The position numbers were made by a program, and so were the translations under genes. 64,000 bases of DNA. It comes from Rhypophila decipiens (Eukaryota; Ascomycota; Sordariomycetes; Sordariales; Naviculisporaceae). The stretch is from positions 1 through 64,000 of the forward strand of contig MU858240.1 in NCBI GenBank assembly GCA_033297075.1, in the 5' to 3' direction. The number at the start of each line of letters is the position of its first letter. The first letter of the stretch is position 1. Below the pieces are notes generated by a model that was not told the origin of the DNA, made no database searches, and saw only the letters and a program-made list of their open reading frames with translations. Shown here one piece after another: positions 32,106 to 42,699 of the stretch.

Positions 32106-33237
32106 ATGTCACCCCCTATCAAAGTCGCGGTCCTTGATGACTACCAGGGCATCTCGGAGCCCAAGTTCAAGGCCCTGGATCCGGCCAAGTTCCAGGTCGA
32201 GTTCTTCAAAGACACCCTACGCCCCTATAACCACCCGGACACGACACAAGAAGTCAAGGATGCGCTCGTCAAGAGACTCGAGCCATTTACCGTCATCTGT
32301 AAGCGGAAGAACATAGCTGCCTCGGTTCTCGTGTCTAATAACCATCACAGCCACCATGAGAGAGCGGACCCCTTTTCCCCGGGAACTAATCAGCAAACTC
32401 CCCAACCTCAAGCTACTCCTCACAACAGGCAACCGGAATCTGTCCCTTGATCTGGAAGCGTTCAAGGAACGTGGTATCCCAGTCGTGGGTGCCATGGACA
32501 AGGCCCATCCGGGATCAGTAGGATCGGTCAGCACGACGGAGCATTGTGTCGCCATGATCCTCGCCGCCACCCGCAACATTGCTCAAGACGACCACGCCGT
32601 CAAGTCCGGTGGCTGGCAGACCGTCCCAGCCGTGAGTCTCTCCGGAAAGACCTTTGGCACGGTGGGGCTCGGACGATTGGGCATTGCGGTGGCCAAGATT
32701 ATGCATCTGGCGTTTGGGATGCGTATCATTGCCTGGAGTCCCAATTTGACACAAGAGGCCGCCGATGAAAAGGCACAAGCGGCTGGGTTCCCGGTTGAGA
32801 ATGACAAAGGCGAAAAGACCTTTAAAGTGGTCAGCGAGGAGGAGCTGTACAGGACTGCCGATGTGGCGAGTCTCCACATTGTGCTGTCGGACAGGTCTAG
32901 GGGTAGTGTCGCCTCTAAGCAGCTGTCTTGGATGAAGCCCTCTGCCATCTTTGTCAACACGTCACGGGGTCCGCTGGTTGTTGAGAAGGATCTTCTGGAA
33001 GCTCTGGAGCAGGGCAAGATCAGAGCGGCGGCACTTGATGTCTTTGATCTTGAGCCGCTTCCTTTGGATAGCAAATGGAGGACGACAAGATGGGGCGAGG
33101 ATGGCAGGAGTCGGGTTCTGTTGACGCCGCATATGGGCTACGTAGAGCATGACACTTTAGAGGGCTGGTATGAACAGCAGGTCGAGAATATCCAGCGGTG
33201 GGAAAAAGGAGAATCTCTGATGTTGAGCCTTTATTAA
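32106..33237 (+). CDS. D-isomer-specific 2-hydroxyacid dehydrogenase (PGDH-like)
   Basis: Two exons, 32106-32298 and 32351-33237, with a 52-nt intron (GTAAGC..CACAG); 359 residues. Splicing joins EPFTVI to S-TMRERTPFPRELISKLPN in phase. The NAD-binding motif is FGTVGLGRLGIAVAKI. The family signature follows: LHIVLSDRSRGSV, then FVNTSRGPLVVEKDLLEAL with the catalytic Arg region, LDVFDLEPLP with the Glu, and LTPHMGYVEHDT with the catalytic His. These enzymes interconvert D-2-hydroxyacids and 2-oxoacids with NAD(H). The protein lacks the long C-terminal regulatory (ACT) region of serine-pathway phosphoglycerate dehydrogenase, so a catabolic or detoxifying role on another substrate is more likely. 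No targeting signal is seen. Confidence 0.85.
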
Positions 33238-33887
33238 TCATCGCCCCTAGACCAGCCAATCGACAGGAATTTGCCTTGTTTGCTGCTTGTCAGTATGTTA
33301 CTCCTCCAACAACGGTGCAGAGTGTGGCAGTTTGAGGCATCTGAAAGCTCCTTCCGTTTAGCTTGCCAGCTTTGGCCGGTGGAGCAGCTTTCGATCCCAA
33401 ATCCCTTCAGTTTCATGGGCTGTGATGGAAGGCACGGCGTGTTGCATACAGCCTGGAACTCTGCAGAGCAAACAACAAGTGAAAGACTCCACCCATTTAT
33501 TTGGCACCTTCCCGACGTTCCTTCCCTCTGGAATACGACACAGGTCACCGAACGGCAAGAAAGAACACCCCTTCCCCGCTCATGCCTTCCTCTTTCGTCT
33601 GAAAGCACCGCTTTGCAGCCTTCAAAGCACGAAGCACTGCTTACCTTGCCCCGTCTCCAAAAAAAAATCCTCTTCTCTCATCCACAACACTTCGTCGGCA
33701 TCCTGCTTGGACAAAAGCTCAGCACCACATCTGCACTTTCAAGAAAAGTATCTCCTCTTCGACCACGATCGACCCCGCGCTGAATTCCCTCGCATCCTCA
33801 ATTGAACTCTATTCCTTGCCCTTGATTCGCGCCACTGACCCTTCGGAATTCTGATCATCGTGCTCGCAGAAAGTGTCGGACAACAAC
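33238..33887. other. Intergenic, probable long 5' leader of the next gene
   Basis: No domain-bearing frame. The right part is C- and T-rich, as in fungal promoters and leaders. Confidence 0.45.
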
Positions 33888-35846
33888 ATGTCGAACGACA
33901 TGATCGATGCCGTCCTCGCCGGCTTGCCCAAGGAGGACGGCGATGATGATGTCGCCATGACCGGTGCACCGAATGACGATCTTGGTGAGTAATCTCTGAC
34001 CATGAGCTTCTCTGTGGGTCTTGGTATCTAACGTCCAACAGAGCCTGGCCAGATTCCCCCGTGGGAAGATGTGATGGACGTTCAGTCCACCACCCAGGCT
34101 GCAAACCCTGTGGACAGCAAGCCCACTCCCATCCAGCCGGCAAACCCTGTGGACAGCAAGTGCACTCCCACTTCGATGATGGACGTTCAGCCGACTACGC
34201 AGGCCGCAAACCCTGTCAACAGCAAGTCCACTCCCACCCCCGCCCCCACGGGTCCATCGGCTTCGCCCAAGCCGCCCTCGGCCCCAGCTGGCCGATCGAT
34301 GTCGACGGCGCTCAGTGTTTCGTCGACACCTCACAGCGACCGGGTCCGGCCTCTGTCCAAGTCCGCCACTCCCGACCACCGGCAACACAATGTGTCGGGA
34401 ATATTTTCTTTCAATGGAAGTCCAAACACCATGCCGGCTGCCAATGCTGGGGTTGGAGTTGGACGGCCCATGGGCGCGCTGGCCTTCCGACCCAATCCCA
34501 ACATGCCACCTAATGGCCCGCGTAATATCCCGCGTGGTCCTACCAAGCAGTCGCCTACTCGCCCAGGGCAGGGCGTTGGCCCTGGACTTCCTCCAGCGCC
34601 TAGAGGACCGGGACAGGGCGTTGGTAGGGCATTGCAGGCCCCCAATCGCCCATCACAAGGCGGTAGCTCTGGAGTCGCACAGGCCGCGGCCCGCCCAGGG
34701 CAAGGCGCTGATCCTCGACCCTTTTCTGGGCGCACCGTCAACGGCACCCGATTCAACGTAAATGGCAACCGAGTCGACATAGGTGGTGGCACCGTGAACC
34801 GATTAAGCATGGATGCCAACGGAATCGACATAGACGGCACCCGATTCAACATAAATGGTAACCGAATCAAGGTAGTTGACGCTCAGAGGCACGACGCGCT
34901 TTATTCGGGTCTTACACCAACAGCGGTTCTTTCCAGAGAGTGTCAGAGACGCCATTTCAACCCCGAGTGGAAGGTCTACTCGACAGAGGGGGCAAGATTC
35001 GGCTGCGACGTGAGAGTAGGCAATACCTGGATTAGAGGAAAGACGACGTGGCAGGACACCATCGCCGCAAAGTATGCCATGGCAAGGGAGGCTCTTCCTG
35101 TAGTCAAGCGAATGCCAGTCATCAACTCTTGGGCCGGGTTGCCTATGACCTTTTCTGGCAATCAGTCAGACAGCGTCATCAAGCAGGAACAAGGTGCTGG
35201 TAACAACAGCCGCTCCGCCCCTCAAGCTATCAAGAGGGAAGACAATGTGTCCAATAACACGAATCGTCCCCAGATTTCCGTAAAGCAGCAGCCAGGGCAG
35301 TCACTGTATACGCCTCCCACCCGCCGTGAGAAGAATGGCAACCAGGGAACCAAGGCCACAATGCTCAATAACATCAGCGTCGGGGGCTCGCTGATGACTC
35401 ATCTGCAACACTCGCTCGGGGTCTCGATCCCTTCCAACTCCAACCCCGAGGTTACCAAGGCCTTTTTGGAAGGCGTTGCTCTCGGGTCGCGTCTTGGTGC
35501 TTCGTTGGACGGAGTCACGCGCGGCCGCCGGGGAAACTCACGCTCTCGTTCCCCGGCTGCGGCCGGGAGCCGTCGTGGTGCTGATCGATACCGGGTCCGG
35601 TCCCCCCCTCCGAATGCGCGCCCCAGGTCAACTCCGCCACCTGTCTATGCTGACTACCCAGGACGTCCTAATTCCGACCACTACAGACCCACTGATTCGG
35701 CTATTCCACGCGAGCGGCCACGCGCTGCGGTCCCTCAGCCTCCAACCCGGCCCGCTCTGGTCGGCAACACGGGCATTGATAGCGAGTCGTGGGGCCACGA
35801 TGGCTACTACCGGATGAACCGGATCAAAAGTGAGAGGCAGGATTAG
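33888..35846 (+). CDS. Proline-rich protein with a dsRNA-binding-like region
   Basis: Exon 1 is 33888-33984 and exon 2 is 34042-35846; the 57-nt intron has GTGAGT, a CTAACG branch and CAACAG. The product has 633 residues. After an acidic start come three imperfect AANPVDSKPTP repeats, then a Pro/Gly-rich region with PGQG motifs. Next come two copies of TRFNVNGNR-type sequence flanking a related VNRLSMDANGIDID strand, which look like short beta-rich repeats. Residues about 300-360 (GLTPTAVLSRECQRRHFNPE, then WIRGKTTWQDTIAAKYAMARE) resemble the double-stranded-RNA-binding fold: a helix with Cys, strands, and a C-terminal Ala-rich helix with Lys. The rest is disordered, with an Arg/Ser-rich stretch (RGRRGNSRSRSPAAAGSRR) typical of RNA-associated proteins. 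A nuclear RNA-related role is inferred, not shown. Confidence 0.7.
34102..34240 (+). repeat. Three imperfect repeats coding AANPVDSKPTP
   Basis: GCAAACCCTGTGGACAGCAA occurs twice exactly and once with changes, each followed by a CCACTCCCA-like end. The repeats are in frame within the proline-rich gene and likely to vary in copy number. Confidence 0.7.
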
Positions 35847-37168
35847 GAGAAGCTGGGAGGGCTGGGAGGGCTGGGAGGGCAATCTTGTCCTGTTTGGATG
35901 GTCGACACCGCATGCCCGGCGCAAGGAAGAGCATAAAGCGAAGCTCCGCGGATCGAAGCGCTGAATAGGTATATGTATCATGTATCTGGGACACAAGTAT
36001 TGAGGTCTCATCATGTTGGCGTTATAAGGGCTCATCTTTTCTGCGGCGATGCGCTGCAAGGGTTAAATTGGCTTCTCGGTTTAGCATTTGCGCTGCTCTT
36101 TGTTTATGGGTACGTATTGTAGGAAGTCAGCCAGTTTGGCAAGCAAGGAAAAATGAGGCGAGGGGAAAAGATGCAGGTGATGATGACAGCCAAGGGTGCG
36201 TAGATTGAGTGGAGGAGAGTGTTGGGGTGGATAAAAAGAACCTCAGATTGACCAGGTTCGAGACGTGGAGCAAGACTTTTTAATTAAAATGGGGAAGGGA
36301 TATGGCGATGCTCGGTGGACCTTTTGGGAGCCGTGGGACAGTATAAGGTAGATACTCCGAGTCCGCGTTGCGTTTCCGGGAATCGAGTTGATGCTTCGTA
36401 CCATGAGATACTAGTGCACGGGGAGCATTGACATGGGTAGACATGTTAAAACAATTAATAGAATTCTGGGTGACGGTGCCGAGATCTTTTGACATTGGCA
36501 GTAAGAACTCTTGACATGTAGAATGACGACTGGCGACAGGTATGAGGAACTGTGAAGATTGACTCCAGAGGCTGTCAACATGCGACTTGAGAAGTAGTCT
36601 TGCTAACGAGAGGTGTTGACGCTGGCAGCAAGAATTGTCAGCAAAGTGACCATCCACATGGATTATGGACCCTTGAAATGGGTGAGAAGAACTGCTGACA
36701 CGAATACATGGAGCACCTAACACCTGGCTGAGAACAATTTGTTTGTGAAATCTCGTCGAAGATCACGACAACCAGCCGAAAGAGCTTAATAGTAATAAAG
36801 GGGCCAAAGGAGACGGACAACTTGAGCCAAATCCAGTCTAGAGGCGCAGCAATATTGATTCCCTCAATTGAAGAAAACTCAAATTTGACTCACCTACTCC
36901 AAATTGTCCAAATGACAATATATCTCTCTTGATTGCCATGACCAATTTCCACCATTGGGCAGCTCCTGTTCTTCAAACTCAACCAGCCCATCAGTTCACC
37001 CTTCTCAAGCTGCTCACCCAGGTCATTGTTCTGATCCAACTCACCCAGCTCATCCATCCTCTTCTTTGCCCATCCAACTCATTCCTGTCAAATCCATACC
37101 TACCATACCCTACCATCCATCCATCCATCCACACCAACGAACCCGACCCAATCCAAAACCAAAAACAA
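35847..37168. other. Intergenic, two convergent 3' ends
   Basis: No gene is supported. Just after the stop at 35846, GGCTGGGAGG is repeated three times. A (CCAT)n microsatellite lies around 37111-37131, in the 3' flank of the short-chain dehydrogenase. Confidence 0.5.
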
Positions 37169-38295
37169 TCACAACCGCGAGGGCATCCTAGTAGCACCAT
37201 CCAACCTTATAACAACCCCATTAAGCATGATATTCTCAATCGCATGAACCACCAGCGCCGAAAACTCCTCGGGTTTGCCCGCGCGTTTAGGAAACTCCAT
37301 TGCTTTTTCGAGTCCCTTGCGCACCTTGTCGGACATGTGCTTCGTCATGTTGCTCTCAAACATTGACGGCGCGATGGTCACAACTCTTATCCCGAAGCGG
37401 GAGAGATCGCGCGCCATGGGGAGGGTCATGCTCGCTACTGCGCCTTTTGAGGCGGAATAAGAAACTTGGCCCATTTGGCCGTCGAATGCTGCCGAGGAGG
37501 ATACCATGATTATGGCGCCTCGTTCGGGGTCTCCGCCGAGGGGGTTGATTTGGGGAGGGGAGTTGGCGAGGTGGGGGAGGAATTGGCGGATCAGATCGAG
37601 CGTGCCGAGGAGGTTGACGCCGAGGACAAAGTTGATGTTGTCTAGGGGGAGGGGGTTTTGGTCCTTGTCGAGCATCAAGGCGGGGAGACCAACTCCTGCG
37701 GCGGGGATTAGGCCGCCTAGGGGGTAGTTTGTTTGGGCGATGAAGGGGAGGGATTGAGAGACGGCAGAGGAGATGCTTTCTGTTGAGGTCACGTCGGTTT
37801 GGATGAATTTTGTGAGGGGGCGTTGAGAGGCTGGGAGGCTGGAGAGGATTGGGGAGAAGGTTTCTTCGGAGCAGATGTCGAGGATTATTACCGCTGCGGA
37901 GCGGGAGAGGAGGTCTTTTACGACGGAGAGGCCTAGGCCTGAGGCTCTGTGTTGTGAGAGTTGTTAGTATGGTGAATCGAGTTGGAGGTTGAAAGGAGTG
38001 AAGTGGGAAGGTGATGGGCTTCTTTTGAGTAATATCGGTGAGGTCGAAGACAGATGAGAGTTGTGATATGGACTGTTTGTAGGCATTTTGGGAGGATAGG
38101 TAGCTTTGAACTAATCTTGATCTTGGGAAATAATAACAAGTTGGACATATATAGGAATCTCATATACTGTTATCTCAATGGAGAGAAATGTTTCAGATGT
38201 TGCCGGGATGAAGGAGACGATAACAACAGGAGCTGGATGAGCATGAGCTCAACTTACCCGCCTGAGACGACGAATGTCCTGCCTTCAATCTTCAT
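37169..38295 (-). CDS. Short-chain dehydrogenase/reductase (HSD10-like)
   Basis: Exon 1 (38295-38258) is only 38 nt and encodes MKIEGRTFVVSG. A 311-nt intron (37947-38257, GTAAGT..CACAG) separates it from exon 2 (37946-37169), and the joined frame gives the cofactor motif SGGASGLGLSVV; 271 residues. The catalytic SDR residues are seen in IMVSSSAAFDGQMGQVSYSA (Ser and Tyr) and the following SK (Lys). The usual NNAG or NCAG motif is replaced by IPAAGVG. Layout and length match type-2 3-hydroxyacyl-CoA dehydrogenases or 17-beta-hydroxysteroid dehydrogenase 10, which oxidise 3-hydroxyacyl-CoA in beta-oxidation or branched-chain catabolism. No clear mitochondrial presequence is visible. The tiny first exon was chosen because it supplies the start of the dinucleotide fold. 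Confidence 0.85.
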
Positions 38296-40130
38296 TGTGA
38301 TGTTGTCTGGTTTGAGAGTAATTACGAATAGTGACGTTCAATTACAAGAGTGTGATTTGTCAATTGCCGTTGTAGAGAAGTGAGAATTGTATTTATTATC
38401 AGGAGGAAGTACGTCCTGGTTAAGAGGCCGGCAATGAGATCACAGGCGGTTGATGGCTTGTCGTGCAGGGATGTTTCCCCAGCGGATGTTCTATTTCGGG
38501 ATTAGCCTTCCCCGCGGGTGGAATGCCTCGGTCGGATGCGGCATTGGTTTCCCGCCCGTGGGTTCTCGTTGCTGCATGGGACGTTTGGTTGCTGTTTACA
38601 TAAGGATTGCTTCTCAGGGGGCCCCTGAATTCCACAGGTCTGAAATTTACAGTATTCTACGGTAAATAGTCAACCTGCACTACCTGACCAGGGCCTTTGC
38701 TCGTGACTTGAAACGCCTTATTATATTGTCAAATAGGCCCTTTACAAGCTGAGAAAATGCATTATTTCTACAACAAAAACGCATTATCAAAGTCACTGGC
38801 AGGCCTAGCAACCTTGTCAACCAGGTATACCAATTTGACTATTTACCGTGGAGTGCTGTAGTACTGCGAGAAAGAGGCAGAGGTTCTCTCTAACAACAAC
38901 ATTTGAGCCATCCAGGCGGGCCAAATTAGCTTCTTGGACCAAACTCGTCGATATTTGCCAGATGGGAAATAGGTGACATGCTCAACTTCCGGGGCATCAT
39001 GTTGCAAAAACTCTGCTGATAAGCTTTCCCTCGTGGTTATTTGATTTCTGACTGATTGATGGATAGAGCGTTTCAGCAACATCACAAATATCAACCGATT
39101 ATCGATGATTTTGCAGGCTACGCATTGCACCGAGATGCCGTACCTTGTAGGTGATGGGATGTCCTGTGACTAGGGGCAAGTATCAGTCATCTCACCTACC
39201 ATTTCCAAGACCGCATTCCACCAAAGCCAAAAGCCTAACGATGATATCTCAATTCAATAAATAGAACTAAAACGAGCAAAGATCCCACTTTAAATATTTT
39301 CCCCTAATTTATTGTACCCCTAGGCATGATCACTTTGGCTTCTCAAAAGTCTCAACGTGACGCCCCGCTTCTCGATGCCCTGAAGCATTTGCTTGGCATC
39401 GATTTGCCAGCGAATCAGTGGGTGACGCACAGACCAGGCGGTTGGCCGTGACGTGAGACTGTCAGGAAGGCTTGTGATTACAGGTTTCCTCGGTTTGAAA
39501 CAGATCCCGCGCATTCGATATGATGACTCGGTCTCTGTTTCTTTTTGTGTGAAACTCCAAAGTCTATATTTTCTAGCGCAACAAAAGAAAACCAAGTAAC
39601 GACTTTTGAGAAATTCCAAATCACGATTTATTGTTTCCCTTTGTTCTGGGTCGTGTGCCCCGGTCCCAATAAGACAAAGTGGAGCCCTTTGTTACTTACC
39701 CGGTAAGGTTAGTGAGCAGTGACATCGTTATCGCCAAATCTCCAGGGACCAGAACCAAATCACGGCACTCCTCGATCTGCGAACAAACAAACACCGTTGT
39801 CTCCTCGTTTTGTACCTTTTCTTTCCTTCCGAAATACAAACCTTCCTATTTTCTCTCGATTACCGACCGCGACGAAATCCGAGCACCAGTCCCGGAAGTG
39901 CCGCCGCGCTCTCCGGTCGCCGTTGAACAAGAACATCAGTGGGGGTGTACCGAGGCGGTCTGACCAAAAGCTATCCACCTCACGCGACATAGGAACGAGC
40001 AGAAACGAAGTGGACAACGTCGCAAACATATGAAGATCCGCAGATTCCTCGAAATTCACAATCTGCTGCTTTGACCTAGTTATTTCATCTACTCGACCTC
40101 CCACGACGTCGCCGAAGCCTATAGCCCATC
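38296..40130. other. Intergenic with a MITE-like element
   Basis: No gene is supported. It contains the 191-bp inverted-repeat element at 38659-38849. The region 39650-40130 is probably the promoter and leader of the Rab4 gene. Confidence 0.5.
38659..38849. mobile_element. MITE-like element with 15-bp terminal inverted repeats
   Basis: ACGGTAAATAGTCAA at 38659-38673 is matched perfectly in inverted orientation at 38835-38849. The next 30 bases inward are also partly complementary (TACCTG and TTGCT blocks align), so the true inverted repeat may be about 45 bp long with mismatches. The inside is AT-rich and non-coding. If the ends are set one base further in, the left flank is TA and the right flank TG, which could be a degraded TA target duplication as made by Tc1/mariner elements. 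A non-autonomous DNA transposon is the likeliest reading; the superfamily is a guess. Confidence 0.55.
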
Positions 40131-41362
40131 ATGACGAGACCTAGGCGGTCCTCGGCCGCGAGCGACGATAGTACCGGGACTGCGCGGGAACAGGTATGGA
40201 CAAGGCGCCCTCCCTTCGGACCAAGTTTTTGGAATTTTACATCTGACATTTGGCCTCTGTTTTCTTGGGGTGTAGGAGCTGGGGAGCATGTACGATTACC
40301 TGGCCAAGATCATTCTGCTCGGGCCGAGCGGGACCGGAAAGTCAGTTCTTCTTTGACCTTTTTTCGCGGTTTTTCCTTGCTGTGGAATTATCACACCAGC
40401 CCTGCTAACGTCAAGCCGCAGGTCCTGCCTCTTGCACCGCTTCGTCAAGAATGAATGGCGCGTCCTATCTTCCCAAACGATTGGCGTCGAGTTTGCGAGC
40501 AAGATTATCAAAGTGGGCACAGGCGCACGGAGAAAGAGGATAAAATTACAAGTGAGCATTTCTGGCAAGGGACATCTTAGCCCACTCTTCTGATAAGGAA
40601 AAACAGCTCTGGGACACAGCGGGCACCGAACGATTCCGCTCCGTATCACGATCATACTACCGCGGCGCAGCCGGCGCCATCCTAGTCTACGACATAACAA
40701 ACTACAACACCTTTGTCAACCTTCAACCTTTTTTAAACGACGCCAAGGCATTAGCCTCGCCGAATCTTTCGCTCTTGCTGGTGGGGAATAAACTCGACCT
40801 GGCGGGAGATGGCTCGTTGATTGATTTTCCACCACCCACGCCGAGTAACGCCTCTGCTTCGTCAGTCCCGTATACGAGTAGTACGTTTGCGCCGAGTTCC
40901 TATTCTTCGACGACGACGACATCGACGATTACGCCCGGGCTGGGGACACAACTCAAGGCAACCGTCGCGCCAGAGGGCAGGGAAGTATCAGCCGTGGAAG
41001 CGAGTCGATGGGCGAGCGGGGTGAGTATACCGGTTACGATGGAAGTGAGCGCGCTTAGTGGGGAGGGGGTCGATGAAGTCTTTGGACGGCTGGCGAGGAT
41101 GATTTTGACCAAGATTGAGCTCGGCGAGATTGATCCCGATGATCCGATGAGCGGGATTCAGTATGGCGATGCGGGGGGCAGTTGGAATGCCGGGGCTAGT
41201 GATGGGGGGAGTATAAAGAGTACGAATACCATTACGGCGGACGAGATTGGGATTGGCGGGAGGAGGAGGAGGAAACCGGCGAGGAGGGGGCCGCCGGGGT
41301 TGAGGGAGTGGGAGGAGGTTTTTACGCTGAGTGGCAGGAGGAGGAATCGTGGCTGTTGCTGA
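40131..41362 (+). CDS. Rab4-family small GTPase
   Basis: Four exons: 40131-40193, 40276-40340, 40422-40551 and 40607-41362; 337 residues. All introns have GT..AG ends. GTP-binding motifs are intact: P-loop [11 protein letters not shown], switch I TIGVEF, switch [18 protein letters not shown] and the SAL motif ([13 protein letters not shown]). The Rab4 hallmark [19 protein letters not shown] follows, and the protein ends RNRGCC, a double-cysteine prenylation site. Rab4 drives fast recycling from early endosomes. A Ser/Thr/Pro-rich insertion of about 55 residues lies between NKLDL and the following [10 protein letters not shown], and a 40-residue basic linker precedes the CC; the protein is therefore much longer than animal Rab4 (about 218). 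The N-terminal 21 residues form a separate small exon. Confidence 0.9.
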
Positions 41363-42699
41363 TCGTATATGCATGTGGGCTTGCTTTTCTTGCTTGTTTC
41401 ATTTCCTCTTTGCCCCTAGTCCGGTTTCGTTGGCTTCCTGGCAGGCACCTTCCCATCTTTCGTATGATACCAGACGAGTTTGTTTTCCTTGGCCTTTGGA
41501 CACTTGCGTCCAGTGCTGCGGGTGGCCGGCTTTCCTTGCAACATCATGTTTATGAGAAGCGTCTTATGACTATAATAATATCTAATCTTTGCATACCTTT
41601 CAAGACTTTTGCCTATTCAAAAAGCAGAACATGTCAGTGTGTTTGAGCTGTGCCGGGACTACCTGCCTACCTGGTATGCAGGAGAGGGAAGATCCGCGGC
41701 CGCCTGCAAGATGGATTGACAATGTTGCAAGCCATCTTGAAACCATATCGACGGAGGTCTTAGCAGCGGCGGTGATATACCCTCTCCCGAGTGCGATAGC
41801 CGCGCGAATCCTACCCTGGTTTATGTACACTGGTAGTCTGGTTCTGGAGAAGTGAGGCTCGTGTGCTGTCAAAGAGAAAGACGACAAAGGTGCAAGTTTA
41901 GCCTAAAACGGACACGGAGAGCCCCCCTCCGCGGCTCAGGGGTTCATCGCCGTGCATGGGCTCCACTCAAGAGCACCACCGAAGCGGGAGGTCCACTTAC
42001 ATCTTTCCCAAAAAAAAACACCAGTGAACGGCGATACTTTTCAGTCATGATACCTACACTATTATCAGCAGTGTTTGCGATTCCGAACATCTGCCGCGGT
42101 TTGCGGTCGGGCCTGCATTCTCTTGAGAAATTTGAGGAGCAGCAGGCTCCATACTCGCTGCGTCGAGCGTTCAATTGGCTCGGGGAGGCTTCCCCCGGGG
42201 TCGACAACCACGGAGCCTTTTTCTAGGGACGAAGGATGACTTACATGGATGCAAAAGATACGAACAGCAAGCTCCTAGTGAGCTGAGTGAGCAGTTGACC
42301 AACACCTCAAGAAGAAGTGGCCCAGGGGACTTGCTCGGATTACCTAGGTCAGGCAAGTGCCTCCTGAGATGGTGCTGGATTTAAATACTGTCGCCGGGTA
42401 AACCGTTTCTCTTTCTTTTTCATTCTTGCTCTTCAAGGGTTTGTTGTTTATACTTTCAAGGAGCCAGTTACACAAAGTGGTGCCCCCATTGCCCCTCATC
42501 AACAAAGCTTCCCCGCCATCAGGAGAGCTACAGCTGTAGCTGCCCCTCACCACTTTACATACACTTCGTTACACTTCTTACCTTACCTCGATACCTCATA
42601 TTTCACATCTCAACCTTGATATCCTCATATCCAACTCTAAATCACCTTTAGACCTCCCAACGTTTTTGACCCAAGCGAGTATCAGCTCCTTTCGTTAAA
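41363..42699. other. Intergenic, no supported gene
   Basis: 3' flank of Rab4 and promoter of the beta-mannosidase. Frames on both strands are short and lack domains. Confidence 0.5.

Noticed and set aside
37111..37131. (CCAT)n run
   Set aside because: A common microsatellite in a 3' flank, without further meaning.
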